Of a stretch of 64,000 nucleotides of DNA, positions 1 to 7,999 are shown piece by piece. The DNA comes from Beijerinckiaceae bacterium (GTDB lineage Bacteria > Pseudomonadota > Alphaproteobacteria > Rhizobiales > Beijerinckiaceae): NCBI GenBank assembly GCA_947475995.1, contig CANJNI010000011.1, positions 1 to 64,000 on the forward strand. The letters are read 5' to 3'. The first letter of the stretch is position 1, and each line of letters starts with the position of its first letter. The position numbers were made by a program, and so were the translations under genes. Under the pieces are notes generated by a model, which saw only the letters and a list, made by a program, of their open reading frames with translations, had not been told where the DNA came from and searched no databases.

Positions 1-185
1 CGCAGGGCTCCGGGCTTGCGCTGGATGACCGCAAGGTAATGCCGCCAGTCGTAAACCGTCGTGCTCTGGCGATCATGCGAACGGGCAAAGACGCGTCGGT
101 GTTCGCAGATGATCTGCCCCTCGGCGGCGACCACGATCCGCTCCGGATACACGACGGGCATCGAGGCCGTGGGTGCTGTTGCATA
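1..185 (-). pseudogene. IS21-family transposase IstA, internal/C-terminal fragment
   Basis: Read on the minus strand from about 161 down to the window edge, the sequence encodes a stretch typical of the IstA C-terminal half: a PERIVV strand, then EHRRVFAR, then YDWRHYLAVIQRKPGAL. The reading frame meets a stop at 186-188, and nothing IstA-like is visible above it, so the N-terminal catalytic part is missing on this side. The element continues beyond position 1. It is a truncated remnant rather than a clean insertion end, because no terminal repeat is seen at the junction near 165-185. Confidence 0.7.
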
Positions 186-381
186 TCACGCAGCCGGAGA
201 AGTGGCCTTCATTCTCACAGTCGTCGGCCGCATTGGAATTTTCGCCGCTGACGGAAAGCCTGAAGCGCCGGAAGCGCTGAAGCGCGCCGTCTCGCACCTG
301 AGCGCCATGTTGGGCCACGCAGACGCGAGAGGCCCGCTCTGCTTTCCGGAGCGTCTGCAACTGGCAAACAGGGATCTCTGA
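166..381 (+). pseudogene. possible C-terminal remnant of an unknown gene, cut by the IS fragment
   Basis: An open frame runs out of the istA fragment and ends with a TGA at 379-381 that overlaps the ATG of the fumarylacetoacetase gene by one base. Such a tight junction is typical of translationally coupled genes, so this may be the surviving tail of the upstream gene of that operon. The protein (ending LQLANRDL) matches no family I recognise. It could equally be a chance frame; confidence is low. Confidence 0.2.
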
Positions 382-1700
382 TGAGCCTGCCGAGTCTCGA
401 CGAAACACACGATCCGGCGACGCTGAGTTGGGTTCCGGGAGCGAATGACTCCAAAGCTTCCTTCCCACCCCAGAACCTCCCCTTTGGCGTTTTCAGTGAA
501 CTCGCAAGGCCGGAACTCGCCCCAAGGGCAGGCGTCGCGATAGGCGACCGTATCTTCGATTTGAGTGCAGCAGCGGCGCGCGGACTTCTCAAAGATCCTT
601 CGATTTTAAAGGCGCTGGATACTTCAACCTGCCCACTGAACGGTTTGATGGAAAGCGGGCATGATGTTCGGCGCGCGTTGCGATTGCATCTGTTCCGTCT
701 GGTCACGCAAACCCGATTTGCCGAAGACGTCCGTCCAGTGCTCGTTCCCATGAACGAGGCCAGCATGCACCTCCCGTTCGAGGTCTATGGCTTCACCGAT
801 TTTTACGCAGGAATTCATCATGCGACGAACGTGGGGCGGCTGTTTCGACCTGAAAATCCACTGTTGCCAAACTACAAATATGTGCCGATTGCCTATAACA
901 GCCGCGCCTCGACCGTGGGCGTCAGCGGAGAAGAGATTGTTCGCCCGAGCGGTCAGCTGAAGGATCCACTTCAGGAGGCGCCGGTATTCGGCCCGTGTCG
1001 CTCGCTGGATTACGAGGTGGAACTCGGTGCGGTCGTCGGCGTAGCTTCGGACCGGCATCGGCCGCTCGCTCCATCCGACGCCTGGAACCACATTTTCGGC
1101 TTCGTACTGCTGAACGACTGGTCCGCGCGCGATATCCAGTCATGGGAGTATCAGACGCTGGGTCCTTACCTGGCGAAAAGCTTCGCGACCACGATTTCGC
1201 CATGGGTCGTAACGCCTGAAGCGCTCGCCCCTTTCCGAACTTCTGTAGCTCGAAGAGGGCCTGCCGACCCTGAGCCATTGCCTCATCTGTCGGACGCCAC
1301 AGATCTCTCCGCGGGTGCGATGGATATTCGTCTGGAGGCATGGCTTCAGACCAGCAAAATGCGGAGCGAAAACGAACCTCACCATCGTTTGAGCTCGGGG
1401 AATGCGCGCGATCTCTACTGGTCCTTCGGCCAGATGCTGGCCCACATGACCAGCAACGGCAGCAATTTGCGTTCGGGGGATCTCGTCGGATCCGGCACCG
1501 TATCTGGAGCAGATCGCTTGAGTTGGGGCAGTCTGATCGAATTGAGCGGCGGAGGGAAATACCCCTTTGATCTCCCCAACGGTGAAAAGCGCTCTTTTCT
1601 CGAAGACGGCGATGAAGTGATTCTTCGGGGAGTTTGCGAACGCGCCGGATTTCAGCCAATCGCTTTCGGAGAATGCCGAGGCCTTGTGCGCGGTGCGTAG
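381..1700 (+). CDS. fahA: fumarylacetoacetase (fumarylacetoacetate hydrolase)
   Basis: 439 aa, full family length. It hydrolyses fumarylacetoacetate to fumarate and acetoacetate, the last step of tyrosine/homogentisate breakdown, in the cytosol. The N-terminal domain carries NLPFGVFS (33-39). The catalytic domain has FTDFYAGIHHATNVG (138-152), giving the metal Asp140 and catalytic His147; DYEVELG (210-216) gives the metal ligands Glu212 and Glu214; NDWSARD (245-251) gives Asp246; Lys266 lies in GPYLAKSFAT. All correspond to the known active-site residues of the mammalian enzyme. No homogentisate dioxygenase or maleylacetoacetate isomerase gene is visible; the upstream partner may have been lost to the IS remnant. 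The ATG overlaps the preceding open frame by one base. Confidence 0.95.
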   Translation: MSLPSLDETHDPATLSWVPGANDSKASFPPQNLPFGVFSELARPELAPRAGVAIGDRIFDLSAAAARGLLKDPSILKALDTSTCPLNGLMESGHDVRRALRLHLFRLVTQTRFAEDVRPVLVPMNEASMHLPFEVYGFTDFYAGIHHATNVGRLFRPENPLLPNYKYVPIAYNSRASTVGVSGEEIVRPSGQLKDPLQEAPVFGPCRSLDYEVELGAVVGVASDRHRPLAPSDAWNHIFGFVLLNDWSARDIQSWEYQTLGPYLAKSFATTISPWVVTPEALAPFRTSVARRGPADPEPLPHLSDATDLSAGAMDIRLEAWLQTSKMRSENEPHHRLSSGNARDLYWSFGQMLAHMTSNGSNLRSGDLVGSGTVSGADRLSWGSLIELSGGGKYPFDLPNGEKRSFLEDGDEVILRGVCERAGFQPIAFGECRGLVRGA

Positions 1701-1706
1701 CTCTCG

Positions 1707-1761
1707 AACAGCGGCATCGTCACATCCATTCGGTCGTGAGTGAGTGACGCCTGCCGCTGTT
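1707..1761. terminator. 10-bp inverted repeat between convergent genes
   Basis: AACAGCGGCA (1707-1716) is repeated as its exact complement TGCCGCTGTT (1752-1761) around a 35-base spacer. It lies exactly between the converging ends of the fumarylacetoacetase gene and the minus-strand TctC gene, so a bidirectional terminator is the natural reading. The long loop and lack of a T-run make intrinsic termination uncertain. Confidence 0.4.
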
Positions 1762-1776
1762 GACGTGAGCCTGTCT

Positions 1777-2823
1777 CTATTTTGCAGTAGCGGCGATCAC
1801 GTCGATCGCCCGGGCCAGGGTTTCCTTGGGAAAGGCATAGACCTTTTCGACTACGGCGCTGATGTCGGCTGCGAGCAGCGGCGACAATTCATAATCTTTC
1901 GCTTCCTGTTGAAACTCTGCATCTTCCATGGTTTTCGCGAAGGCGTCCTGTAATGCCTTGGCGCGGTCGGCCGGAACGCCCGGCGGAGCAAAGAAGGGCC
2001 TGCCGAGCTCTTGTCCTATGAACATCAGCTCCATCACCATCCGGTCATTCTCATTCTTTGCGAATTGCGTGATGAGCGGAACATGCTGGTATTTCGGGTG
2101 GCTCTGCACAGCGAGCTGAAGCAGAAGCTTGGCCTTTCCGCGTGCGATCCAGTCGTTGACCTTGATGGCTTCAGGTCCGGCGAACCCCGTAACGACACGT
2201 GCGTCGACTTCGCCGTTTTCCATGGCCAGCAGCGCTTCGGCGCCACCGGGATAACCGGTGATGATCTTGAATTTCGTGCCGAGCAAAGCATTGAGAACCC
2301 GCGCCGACACGGCACTGCCCGATGTCGCGCCCGATGCTGCTGAAGTCACCTCGCGCTTCTGGACGTCCTCGATGGAGTCAATCTTCGTGGCCGTCATGAC
2401 ATAGGCCATTCCAACCTCGCGATTGGGCGTGCCCATCCAGACGAACTTGCGTGAATCGTAGGTCGCCTTTGATTCAGCACCTGAAAAGAGAGGATCGAAG
2501 ATCGCCTCGCGGCCGACGACTGCGAAGACCGTGCCGTCTTTTTCCGCCACTGTATTCATGTAATTGGTTGCGATGATGCCGCCGGCCCCCGGCATATTGC
2601 GCACGATGATTCGCGGATTTCCCGGCAGATATTTTCCGAAGTGCTTGGACAGAATGCGGCCGATGATATCGTAGCCGCTTCCCGCAGCGCCGCCGATGAC
2701 GAGGCTCATTTGCTTGCCGGTATAAAACTGCTCGACGGTCTGCGCAGTCGCGAGCGCAGGAGCCGCCAGACTGGCAGCCAGCGCCAGAAGCAGCGGGCGA
2801 ATGCGACGAAGTGTGACAGACAT
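1777..2823 (-). CDS. TctC/Bug-family tripartite tricarboxylate transporter receptor
   Basis: 348 aa periplasmic solute receptor. Residues 1-28 form a Sec signal peptide (basic start, hydrophobic core, ATAQ end). The mature protein opens with VEQFYTGKQMSLVIGGAAGSGYD, then the Bug hallmark of a KYLPGNP loop followed by NMPGAGGI. Family members bind carboxylates and deliver them to a TctAB membrane pair, but no tctA or tctB is seen anywhere in the window. It is closely related to the receptor at 21197-22249 (shared SGAESKA, TSGSAV and GTKFKI stretches). The ligand cannot be read from sequence. Confidence 0.9.
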   Translation of the reverse strand: MSVTLRRIRPLLLALAASLAAPALATAQTVEQFYTGKQMSLVIGGAAGSGYDIIGRILSKHFGKYLPGNPRIIVRNMPGAGGIIATNYMNTVAEKDGTVFAVVGREAIFDPLFSGAESKATYDSRKFVWMGTPNREVGMAYVMTATKIDSIEDVQKREVTSAASGATSGSAVSARVLNALLGTKFKIITGYPGGAEALLAMENGEVDARVVTGFAGPEAIKVNDWIARGKAKLLLQLAVQSHPKYQHVPLITQFAKNENDRMVMELMFIGQELGRPFFAPPGVPADRAKALQDAFAKTMEDAEFQQEAKDYELSPLLAADISAVVEKVYAFPKETLARAIDVIAATAK

Positions 2824-3260
2824 TCTGGATCTCCAGTTACGAATTGGAATTCTCTACGCCGCAGTCAACCATTGAGGACGCAAGGGTGCGGCGAAGTTCG
2901 TCGGACTAGGTTGGTTCTCAAGGCCGCCATTGGATGATCGTGCAAGAGATGGGCATTTCTGCAATGCCGATCCTCAAGCACGTTCAGTGCCACAGCGATG
3001 CGATAATCCGGGCTGTCTGACTCGGCGGCTGTCATGAAGTTCCGGATATCCATTCTCCCGAAGCCAAATCTGGATCATTTCGTGGCCTCTTGGCAAGATG
3101 CTGAAATCGTATCCTCCTTGCCCGGCTTCTCGATGTACTGAAGATGAGCCGATAATGCGTGGCGGGGAATGGCGTCTGGCGCATTCGACGACCGGCGATA
3201 TGGCTTGCGCTTGCGCCCGATCTCCGGTGGCAGCTAAACTTGGCCAAACAGGAGACGCTG
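2824..3260. other. divergent intergenic region (437 bases)
   Basis: This gap separates the minus-strand TctC gene from the plus-strand AtzG/amidase pair, so promoters for both must lie here. A 62-codon minus-strand frame (2865-3053, beginning MDIRNF) has a GGGAGA run directly against its ATG and no recognisable family; I do not call it a gene. I found no clear -35/-10 pair, sigma-54 site or strong hairpin by eye. Confidence 0.4.
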
Positions 3261-3476
3261 GTGGCCCTCGAACAAGACGAAGACAACATCCTCCGGGAGT
3301 TCGACGCCCTGGCGTCGCGGGCGCAATTGCAGATCCCGGATGACCGGCGCGCTGGTCTGTTGAATGGCTATCGCGAACTGCGCCACATGGTTGCCCTGTT
3401 GCGCAATGATCTCACGCCAGACCTTGAGCCTGCCTCCACGTTTGATATAGCCGCCGTCGCCAAGGTGCGGTCGTGA
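3261..3476 (+). CDS. AtzG/GatC-like small amidase partner (DUF4089-like)
   Basis: 71 aa. The GTG at 3261 is chosen because AGGAG (3250-3254) sits six bases upstream; a longer in-frame ATG at 3159 has no such site. The sequence shows the family pattern of a helical hairpin (IPDDRRAGLLNGYRELRHMVALL) followed by a short acidic tail ending EPASTF. Small proteins of this type are encoded directly before amidase-signature hydrolases and are thought to form a complex with them, as AtzG does with AtzE. Its stop overlaps the GTG start of the amidase by four bases, so the two are translationally coupled. Confidence 0.7.
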   Translation: MALEQDEDNILREFDALASRAQLQIPDDRRAGLLNGYRELRHMVALLRNDLTPDLEPASTFDIAAVAKVRS

Positions 3477-4882
3477 CGGTTCCGCTTCACGACCTTTCCA
3501 TCGCACAGGCCGGAAAGCAGCTTCGAGCCGGCGAGATCACGTCGCGTCAGTTGACCGAACATGCCCTGTCGCTGCTCGATGCGTTTGACGATCGCATTCA
3601 CGCTTTCATCACAGTCACACGTGAGCGCGCTCTCGCGGATGCATCGGTTGCCGATCGCGACTTTGCAAATGGCGTCGACCGCGGCCCGATGCAGGGCATC
3701 CCGTTTGCTCTCAAGGACATTTACGACACAGCAGGCATACTGACGACGTGTCACTCGAAGTTGCGCCAGCATAATGTACCTGCGCATGACAGCGCCGTCG
3801 CCGAAAAATTCGCCGCGCAGGGCGCAGTCCTGCTGGGCAAGCTTTCGACGCATGAGTTTGCGCTGGGCGGTCCGAGTTTCGATTTGCCCTGGCCGCCCGC
3901 GCGTAATCCTTGGAATCAGGACCATATCACCGGGGGCTCGTCATCAGGGTCCGGCGCTGCCGTTTCGGCCGGCATCGTGCGCGTCGCGATGGGCTCGGAT
4001 ACGGGCGGTTCCATTCGCGGGCCTGCGGCTTATTGCGGCGTGGTCGGCATCAAGCCAACCTTCGGCCTTGTGTCGCGACGCGGGGTATTTCCGTTATCGC
4101 CTTCGCTCGATCATTGTGGTCCGCTGGCCTGGACCGTCGAAGACGCCGCCCTCGCGCTTGATGTTGTGGCGGGTCACGACCCTCGCGATCCATCGAGCGC
4201 CGAGCGCGCTTCGCCGGATTTTCTGGCCGGGCTCGGGCGCGGCGTGGAAGGTCTGCGCATCGCTGTGCCGCGGCATTTCTTCGCAAAGGACCCCGACCTT
4301 TCCGCCGAGACCGCAGCGGCGATTGACGACGCCCTCGCGAAACTGGAGTCGATGGGGGCGGTCGTCGAGGATGTCCGGTTGCCCGATTATGAGCTGTTCG
4401 CAGCCTGCGGCCGCATCATCATGTTTTCGGAAGCGTTCTCGATTCACGAGAACGACTTTCGCACCCGGGCGCTCGATTTCGGCAAGCTGACATACATGCG
4501 CATGGGTCTGGGGGCTTTCATTACGGCCTCCGACCTCACGCAGGCGCACAGGTTACGGCGCAAGCTGACGCAGTCCGTCAACGCGACATTGCGCAATTAC
4601 GACGTCATCGTCACCGCGTCGGCCCTTTCGACCGCGCCCCGCTTTGTAGAAGCAGGACCGCGCAATCCGGCTGCTTCGCCGCTGCAAAGCATGTCCTTCA
4701 ACGTCACCGGCAATCCGGCCATGTCCATGCCGATCGGTCTGGCGTCCAATGCTTTGCCGATGTCGATCCAGATCGTCGGCAAGCCGTTCGACGAGGCCAT
4801 GGTGTTTCGGATCGGCGCAGCTCTGGAATCGCAGGTTCGGCACGATCTCGAAAGACCTCCCATGTGCCGTTCGTCCGGATGA
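3473..4882 (+). CDS. amidase-signature family amidohydrolase
   Basis: 469 aa, GTG start inside the GTGA overlap with the AtzG-like gene. It hydrolyses a C-N amide-type bond in the cytosol. The Ser-cisSer-Lys triad is complete: Lys81 in FALKDIYDTAG, cis-Ser157 in GGSSSGSG and nucleophile Ser180 in GSDTGGSIRGPAAYCG. The substrate is not predictable from these motifs; the AtzG partner suggests the AtzE/AtzF side of the family, which acts on small nitrogen compounds, but that is inference. A paralogous pair is found at 25170-26803. Confidence 0.9.
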   Translation: MTVPLHDLSIAQAGKQLRAGEITSRQLTEHALSLLDAFDDRIHAFITVTRERALADASVADRDFANGVDRGPMQGIPFALKDIYDTAGILTTCHSKLRQHNVPAHDSAVAEKFAAQGAVLLGKLSTHEFALGGPSFDLPWPPARNPWNQDHITGGSSSGSGAAVSAGIVRVAMGSDTGGSIRGPAAYCGVVGIKPTFGLVSRRGVFPLSPSLDHCGPLAWTVEDAALALDVVAGHDPRDPSSAERASPDFLAGLGRGVEGLRIAVPRHFFAKDPDLSAETAAAIDDALAKLESMGAVVEDVRLPDYELFAACGRIIMFSEAFSIHENDFRTRALDFGKLTYMRMGLGAFITASDLTQAHRLRRKLTQSVNATLRNYDVIVTASALSTAPRFVEAGPRNPAASPLQSMSFNVTGNPAMSMPIGLASNALPMSIQIVGKPFDEAMVFRIGAALESQVRHDLERPPMCRSSG

Positions 4883-5083
4883 TACCGTGCCGTCATACGC
4901 CGCCAGAACTTGAGGTTTCGACCGAGCCGAGACCAAACCTCCTCGCCGTAGACCCGCCACCGGCCGCTCTTCACCGGAAGTGGGAGCTGGCCCTCTCGTC
5001 TTGCCTGCCATCAGGTTGTTGGGCTAGATGTCCGGGCCGTCAGAGCGGGCCGTCAATCGACGGAAAGTGCGAAGGGAGTCGAA

Positions 5084-5827
5084 TTGAAGTTTCAGCGGAA
5101 ATCCCGGCTCCTGGGCCGCGCGGAACTGGTCTGGTTCGAGGCTGGCGCGGGGCATCCGGTCGTTTCGCTTCACCCCGCCGCCGGGCTTCAGATCCGCGCT
5201 GTCGCCAATGCCCTTGCGGAAGGTCGCCGTGTCATCCTGCCCATCGTGCCGGGCTATGAGGCGACTCCCTATGTGGACGGGATGAACACCATCCCGGAGG
5301 TCGCCGACCTCTTTGCCGAGTTCATCCGCCTCGAATGCCCGCAGACGCCCGATGTGGTCGGTCATTCGATGGGAGCGCGTCTGGCGTCCTGGATGATTGT
5401 CCGCCATCCCGACGTGGTTCGCCGGCTCGTGCTGATGGCGCCTTCCGGGTTCCGCCCCCTCGACGCTCCCCCGCTCAGTTTCGAGCCCGCAGTCTTCCTG
5501 CAGCAATTGTATGCGCATCCCGAGAGGCGTCCCCCCGAGACCCGCAGTCCGGAGGAGCTGGAGGCCAACCGGCGAGCATTCCGCCATTACGGCGTCGGCA
5601 ATCCACGCGACGAAGCGCTCGATGCGAAAATTCACCAGATCGCCTGCCCGACACTGCTGGTCGGTGGCGGCAAGGATGTCCGGGTGCCGCCGGAGTCTAT
5701 CCACTATCTCCACCGGAAGATCAGCGGTTCGCGCGCGATCTTCATCGACGACGCCGCCCACGCCATCGAGGTGGACCAGCCGGAGCAAACCTCCGCGCAG
5801 GTTCTGGCTTTTCTCGACGCTGCCTGA
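5084..5827 (+). CDS. alpha/beta-fold hydrolase
   Basis: 247 aa, TTG start at 5084 with an AAGGGAG run about five bases upstream. The catalytic triad is visible: Ser95 in GHSMGA, Asp198 in GGGKDVRVP and His226 in DDAAHAIEV. The layout resembles meta-cleavage-product hydrolases of aromatic degradation and fits its place at the head of a catabolic operon, followed after 27 bases by a ferredoxin and a ring-dioxygenase-like gene. The substrate is unknown. Another hydrolase of the same build lies at 12819-13592. Confidence 0.85.
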   Translation: MKFQRKSRLLGRAELVWFEAGAGHPVVSLHPAAGLQIRAVANALAEGRRVILPIVPGYEATPYVDGMNTIPEVADLFAEFIRLECPQTPDVVGHSMGARLASWMIVRHPDVVRRLVLMAPSGFRPLDAPPLSFEPAVFLQQLYAHPERRPPETRSPEELEANRRAFRHYGVGNPRDEALDAKIHQIACPTLLVGGGKDVRVPPESIHYLHRKISGSRAIFIDDAAHAIEVDQPEQTSAQVLAFLDAA

Positions 5828-5854
5828 TCGCCCCATACTTCTACGGATTCCCCA

Positions 5855-6241
5855 ATGCCCAAAGTCAGTGTAGTCAACCGGACGGATCAGGAGTTCGAAG
5901 TCTTTCAGGGCCGCACCCTTCTGGTAGGCGCGCGGGAGGCGGAGGTTCCGTGGCGCTGGTATTGCGGCGGGCAGGCTCTCTGCGGCACCTGCGCCCTGCT
6001 GGTAGTCGACGGCGAGCTCGGCGCGCCGACGGAAACCGAACAATATTTCATCGAAGGCTGGGGCTATCACCCCGCCTATCGGCTGGGATGTCAGGCCCGT
6101 GTCACCGGCGAGGTAAAAGTGATCAATTGCGCCGATGAAGGCTTCGAGAAGGAAAAGGTTCTGCAGGCCTGGGACAAGGCCAGGGCCGATCTTCCCGGGG
6201 CGCCGGCTTCCGCCGCCCGAAACACTCAATCAGAGAGGTAA
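5855..6241 (+). CDS. [2Fe-2S] ferredoxin (adrenodoxin/ISC-type cluster spacing)
   Basis: 128 aa cytosolic electron carrier. Four cysteines bind the cluster: Cys37, Cys43 and Cys46 in WYCGGQALCGTC (C-x5-C-x2-C), then Cys79 in RLGCQA. A 40-residue charged tail after the ferredoxin fold is longer than usual. It lies five bases before the HAO-like gene, so the obvious inference is that it feeds electrons to, or takes them from, an oxygenase step encoded here. No ferredoxin reductase is found nearby. Confidence 0.85.
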   Translation: MPKVSVVNRTDQEFEVFQGRTLLVGAREAEVPWRWYCGGQALCGTCALLVVDGELGAPTETEQYFIEGWGYHPAYRLGCQARVTGEVKVINCADEGFEKEKVLQAWDKARADLPGAPASAARNTQSER

Positions 6242-6245
6242 CGCC

Positions 6246-6896
6246 ATGGCCGGTCTTGCCGCATCCAGCCTGACGCCCGAATCCTTCGACCTGATGACGC
6301 AGTTCGCCGGACGCAAGGCGGCGCTGATGACGATGGATCTGTTGTCCGAGGAATCGAAGCTGCGCTACCGAAGTTTCTTTCCCTGCGGCGACATGCTGAT
6401 CGGCCTGCGTTACCACGAGACGAATCCGGGGCGCACCGCTTTCAAGGCCGGACGTGCGCTGAAGATCATCGACGGAAAGATCGTTTCGGAAGCCCGCAAG
6501 GACGTCCAGTTCGTCCAGCCGCTCGTTCCGCATCACTCCGAGCATGTGTACGGCTTCTGGCACATCAATGAAGCGCAGGAAATGTCGCTCAACCTCAAGC
6601 TGGACGACAACCGGCGTCTGACGGTTCTGGTCGAGGGCTTTCCCGAACGCGGTCGCAAGGATCGCTTCGCCTGGTACTGCCTGAGTTGCGTCACCCCGCT
6701 TTATATGGCGGAGGTCGAGACCGGCCGTGTCGGCCTCGGTGGCTATTATTCCGTTCAGGAAGATGCCTTCGAGGTCTTCAACGGCGACGAGAAGGTCCGG
6801 ACCTGCCGTAGTTGCGGCACGGTGCACCCGGTGGCCTATTCGATCTTCCCCTGGAAGGATTCGCGGGAAGAGAAGGAAGCGCGCCAGTGCTGGTGA
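6246..6896 (+). CDS. 3-hydroxyanthranilate 3,4-dioxygenase-like cupin with rubredoxin-like tail (copy A)
   Basis: 216 aa. The C-terminal third closely follows bacterial HAO: FAWYCLSC (Cys145, Cys148), then RTCRSCGTVHP (Cys187, Cys190), the rubredoxin-like metal site. In the cupin part a YHET run (His57) may match HAO's first ligand, but the Glu six residues later is Arg, and PHH (96-97) matches the third ligand. An extra segment YGFWHINEAQE (102-112) is absent from classical HAO and is shared with copy B1 at 58456. It therefore belongs to the HAO superfamily but probably does not do the standard reaction. It ends in Trp, as do both paralogues. ATG at 6246, five bases after the ferredoxin stop. 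Confidence 0.75.
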   Translation: MAGLAASSLTPESFDLMTQFAGRKAALMTMDLLSEESKLRYRSFFPCGDMLIGLRYHETNPGRTAFKAGRALKIIDGKIVSEARKDVQFVQPLVPHHSEHVYGFWHINEAQEMSLNLKLDDNRRLTVLVEGFPERGRKDRFAWYCLSCVTPLYMAEVETGRVGLGGYYSVQEDAFEVFNGDEKVRTCRSCGTVHPVAYSIFPWKDSREEKEARQCW

Positions 6897-7954
6897 TCGC
6901 CCCGTCTTCGCGCCGGTCGCATGGCGGTCGCCTTCTGGGGACGAAAAGCCTCTCGCTTGTGACGGCCGCTATCGGGACTTTGTGCGTGTGGTCCGGCGCG
7001 GCTTTTGCCCAGACGCAGCCGAAGCTTTCCATGCCCTCCGTGAAGGTCGCCATGGCACCTCCGGAGGCCGTCCAGAATGCGGCCCTCCACGCGGCGCTTC
7101 GCGGCGGCGATTTCGAACGCGAGGGTTTGAAGGTCGAAATCGTGCAATTCCGGTCCTGGACCGAGCCGGTTCAGGCCATCGCGTCCGACTCGGCGCAATT
7201 CGCCCTCGGAGCCGCCAGCCTGATCAGGGCGGTCAAGGGACAGAACGCGCCGGTGCGCCAGATCGCGATGATTTCGAGCCGTTTTCCTTACGACTTCTGG
7301 GCCCGCAAGGGCGGTCCGGCGAGTCTACAGGACCTGAAGGGCAAGACCATCCAGACGGTCCGGACGGGCGAAACGCTGGACAACATCTGGAAGCAGGTTC
7401 TCTCCAGCGCCGGGCTCGCGATCGGCGACGTCAAGCGGATCGAGGGCTTCAACGGGCTCGGGGCCCTGGCGTCGGGTTCGGCGGACGCCGCAAACGTGGT
7501 GGACACGCTGCTCGGAAAGTCCCGGGCGGCAGGCCTTACGCCGTTACTGGACTACACCCGCTGGCGGGAGGACAAGGGCCTTTCCCGAGGCGCCGGCGCA
7601 AATCTGGGCTGGGGCGCTTCGAGCAAATTCCTGCGCGACAATCCTGATTCCGCAAAGGCGTTTCTGCGCGCCCTGACCAGGGCGACCGAGCGGCTGCGCA
7701 AGGACCGGGCCTTCGCCCTCACGGTCCTGACGGACAAGCCGTTCGAAATTGAACCTGATGTGGCCGGCGAAATATACGATCGCCACAAGGACCATTGGAT
7801 CATGCGGATGGACATCGCGCGCGGCGATGCGGCGTTCGACGCCGAAATGGTCGAAGTGGTCATGGAATTGCCGCCCGGCTCCATACCGGTCGCCAGTTTC
7901 GTGGATGCACGGCCGATGACCGAGGTCCTTGGCGAACTCGGGATCACTTATTGA
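6887..7954 (+). CDS. NitT/TauT-type ABC transporter substrate-binding protein 1
   Basis: 355 aa if started at GTG 6887, which has AGAAGGA (6871-6877) nine bases upstream; GTG 6893 in the GTGA overlap with the previous stop is an alternative. A Sec signal follows (SLSLVTAAIGTLCVWSGAAFA). The mature part is NMT1/THI5-like: FRSWTEPVQAIAS, IQTVRTGETLDNIW and NLGWGASSKFL are characteristic. It is a paralogue of the next gene (8000-9025), with which it shares the same order of motifs. It delivers an unknown small organic solute to the ATPase and permease encoded downstream. Confidence 0.88.
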   Translation: MLVIAPSSRRSHGGRLLGTKSLSLVTAAIGTLCVWSGAAFAQTQPKLSMPSVKVAMAPPEAVQNAALHAALRGGDFEREGLKVEIVQFRSWTEPVQAIASDSAQFALGAASLIRAVKGQNAPVRQIAMISSRFPYDFWARKGGPASLQDLKGKTIQTVRTGETLDNIWKQVLSSAGLAIGDVKRIEGFNGLGALASGSADAANVVDTLLGKSRAAGLTPLLDYTRWREDKGLSRGAGANLGWGASSKFLRDNPDSAKAFLRALTRATERLRKDRAFALTVLTDKPFEIEPDVAGEIYDRHKDHWIMRMDIARGDAAFDAEMVEVVMELPPGSIPVASFVDARPMTEVLGELGITY

Positions 7955-7999
7955 AACAAAGTTGCGGTGAAACGCGATCGCCAACCGGAGGGAATTGAA

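Noticed and set aside
2865-3053. 62-codon minus-strand frame in the divergent gap
   Set aside because: No recognised family and its AG-rich run is directly against the ATG; not enough to call a gene.
4883-5083. Sigma-54 promoter before cassette A
   Set aside because: A TGG and TTGC pair exists, but the spacing is two bases too long.
6246-6896. Calling this gene 3-hydroxyanthranilate 3,4-dioxygenase outright
   Set aside because: Only the CxxC tail and one His site match; the Glu ligand is Arg and an extra motif is present, and no kynurenine genes are nearby.
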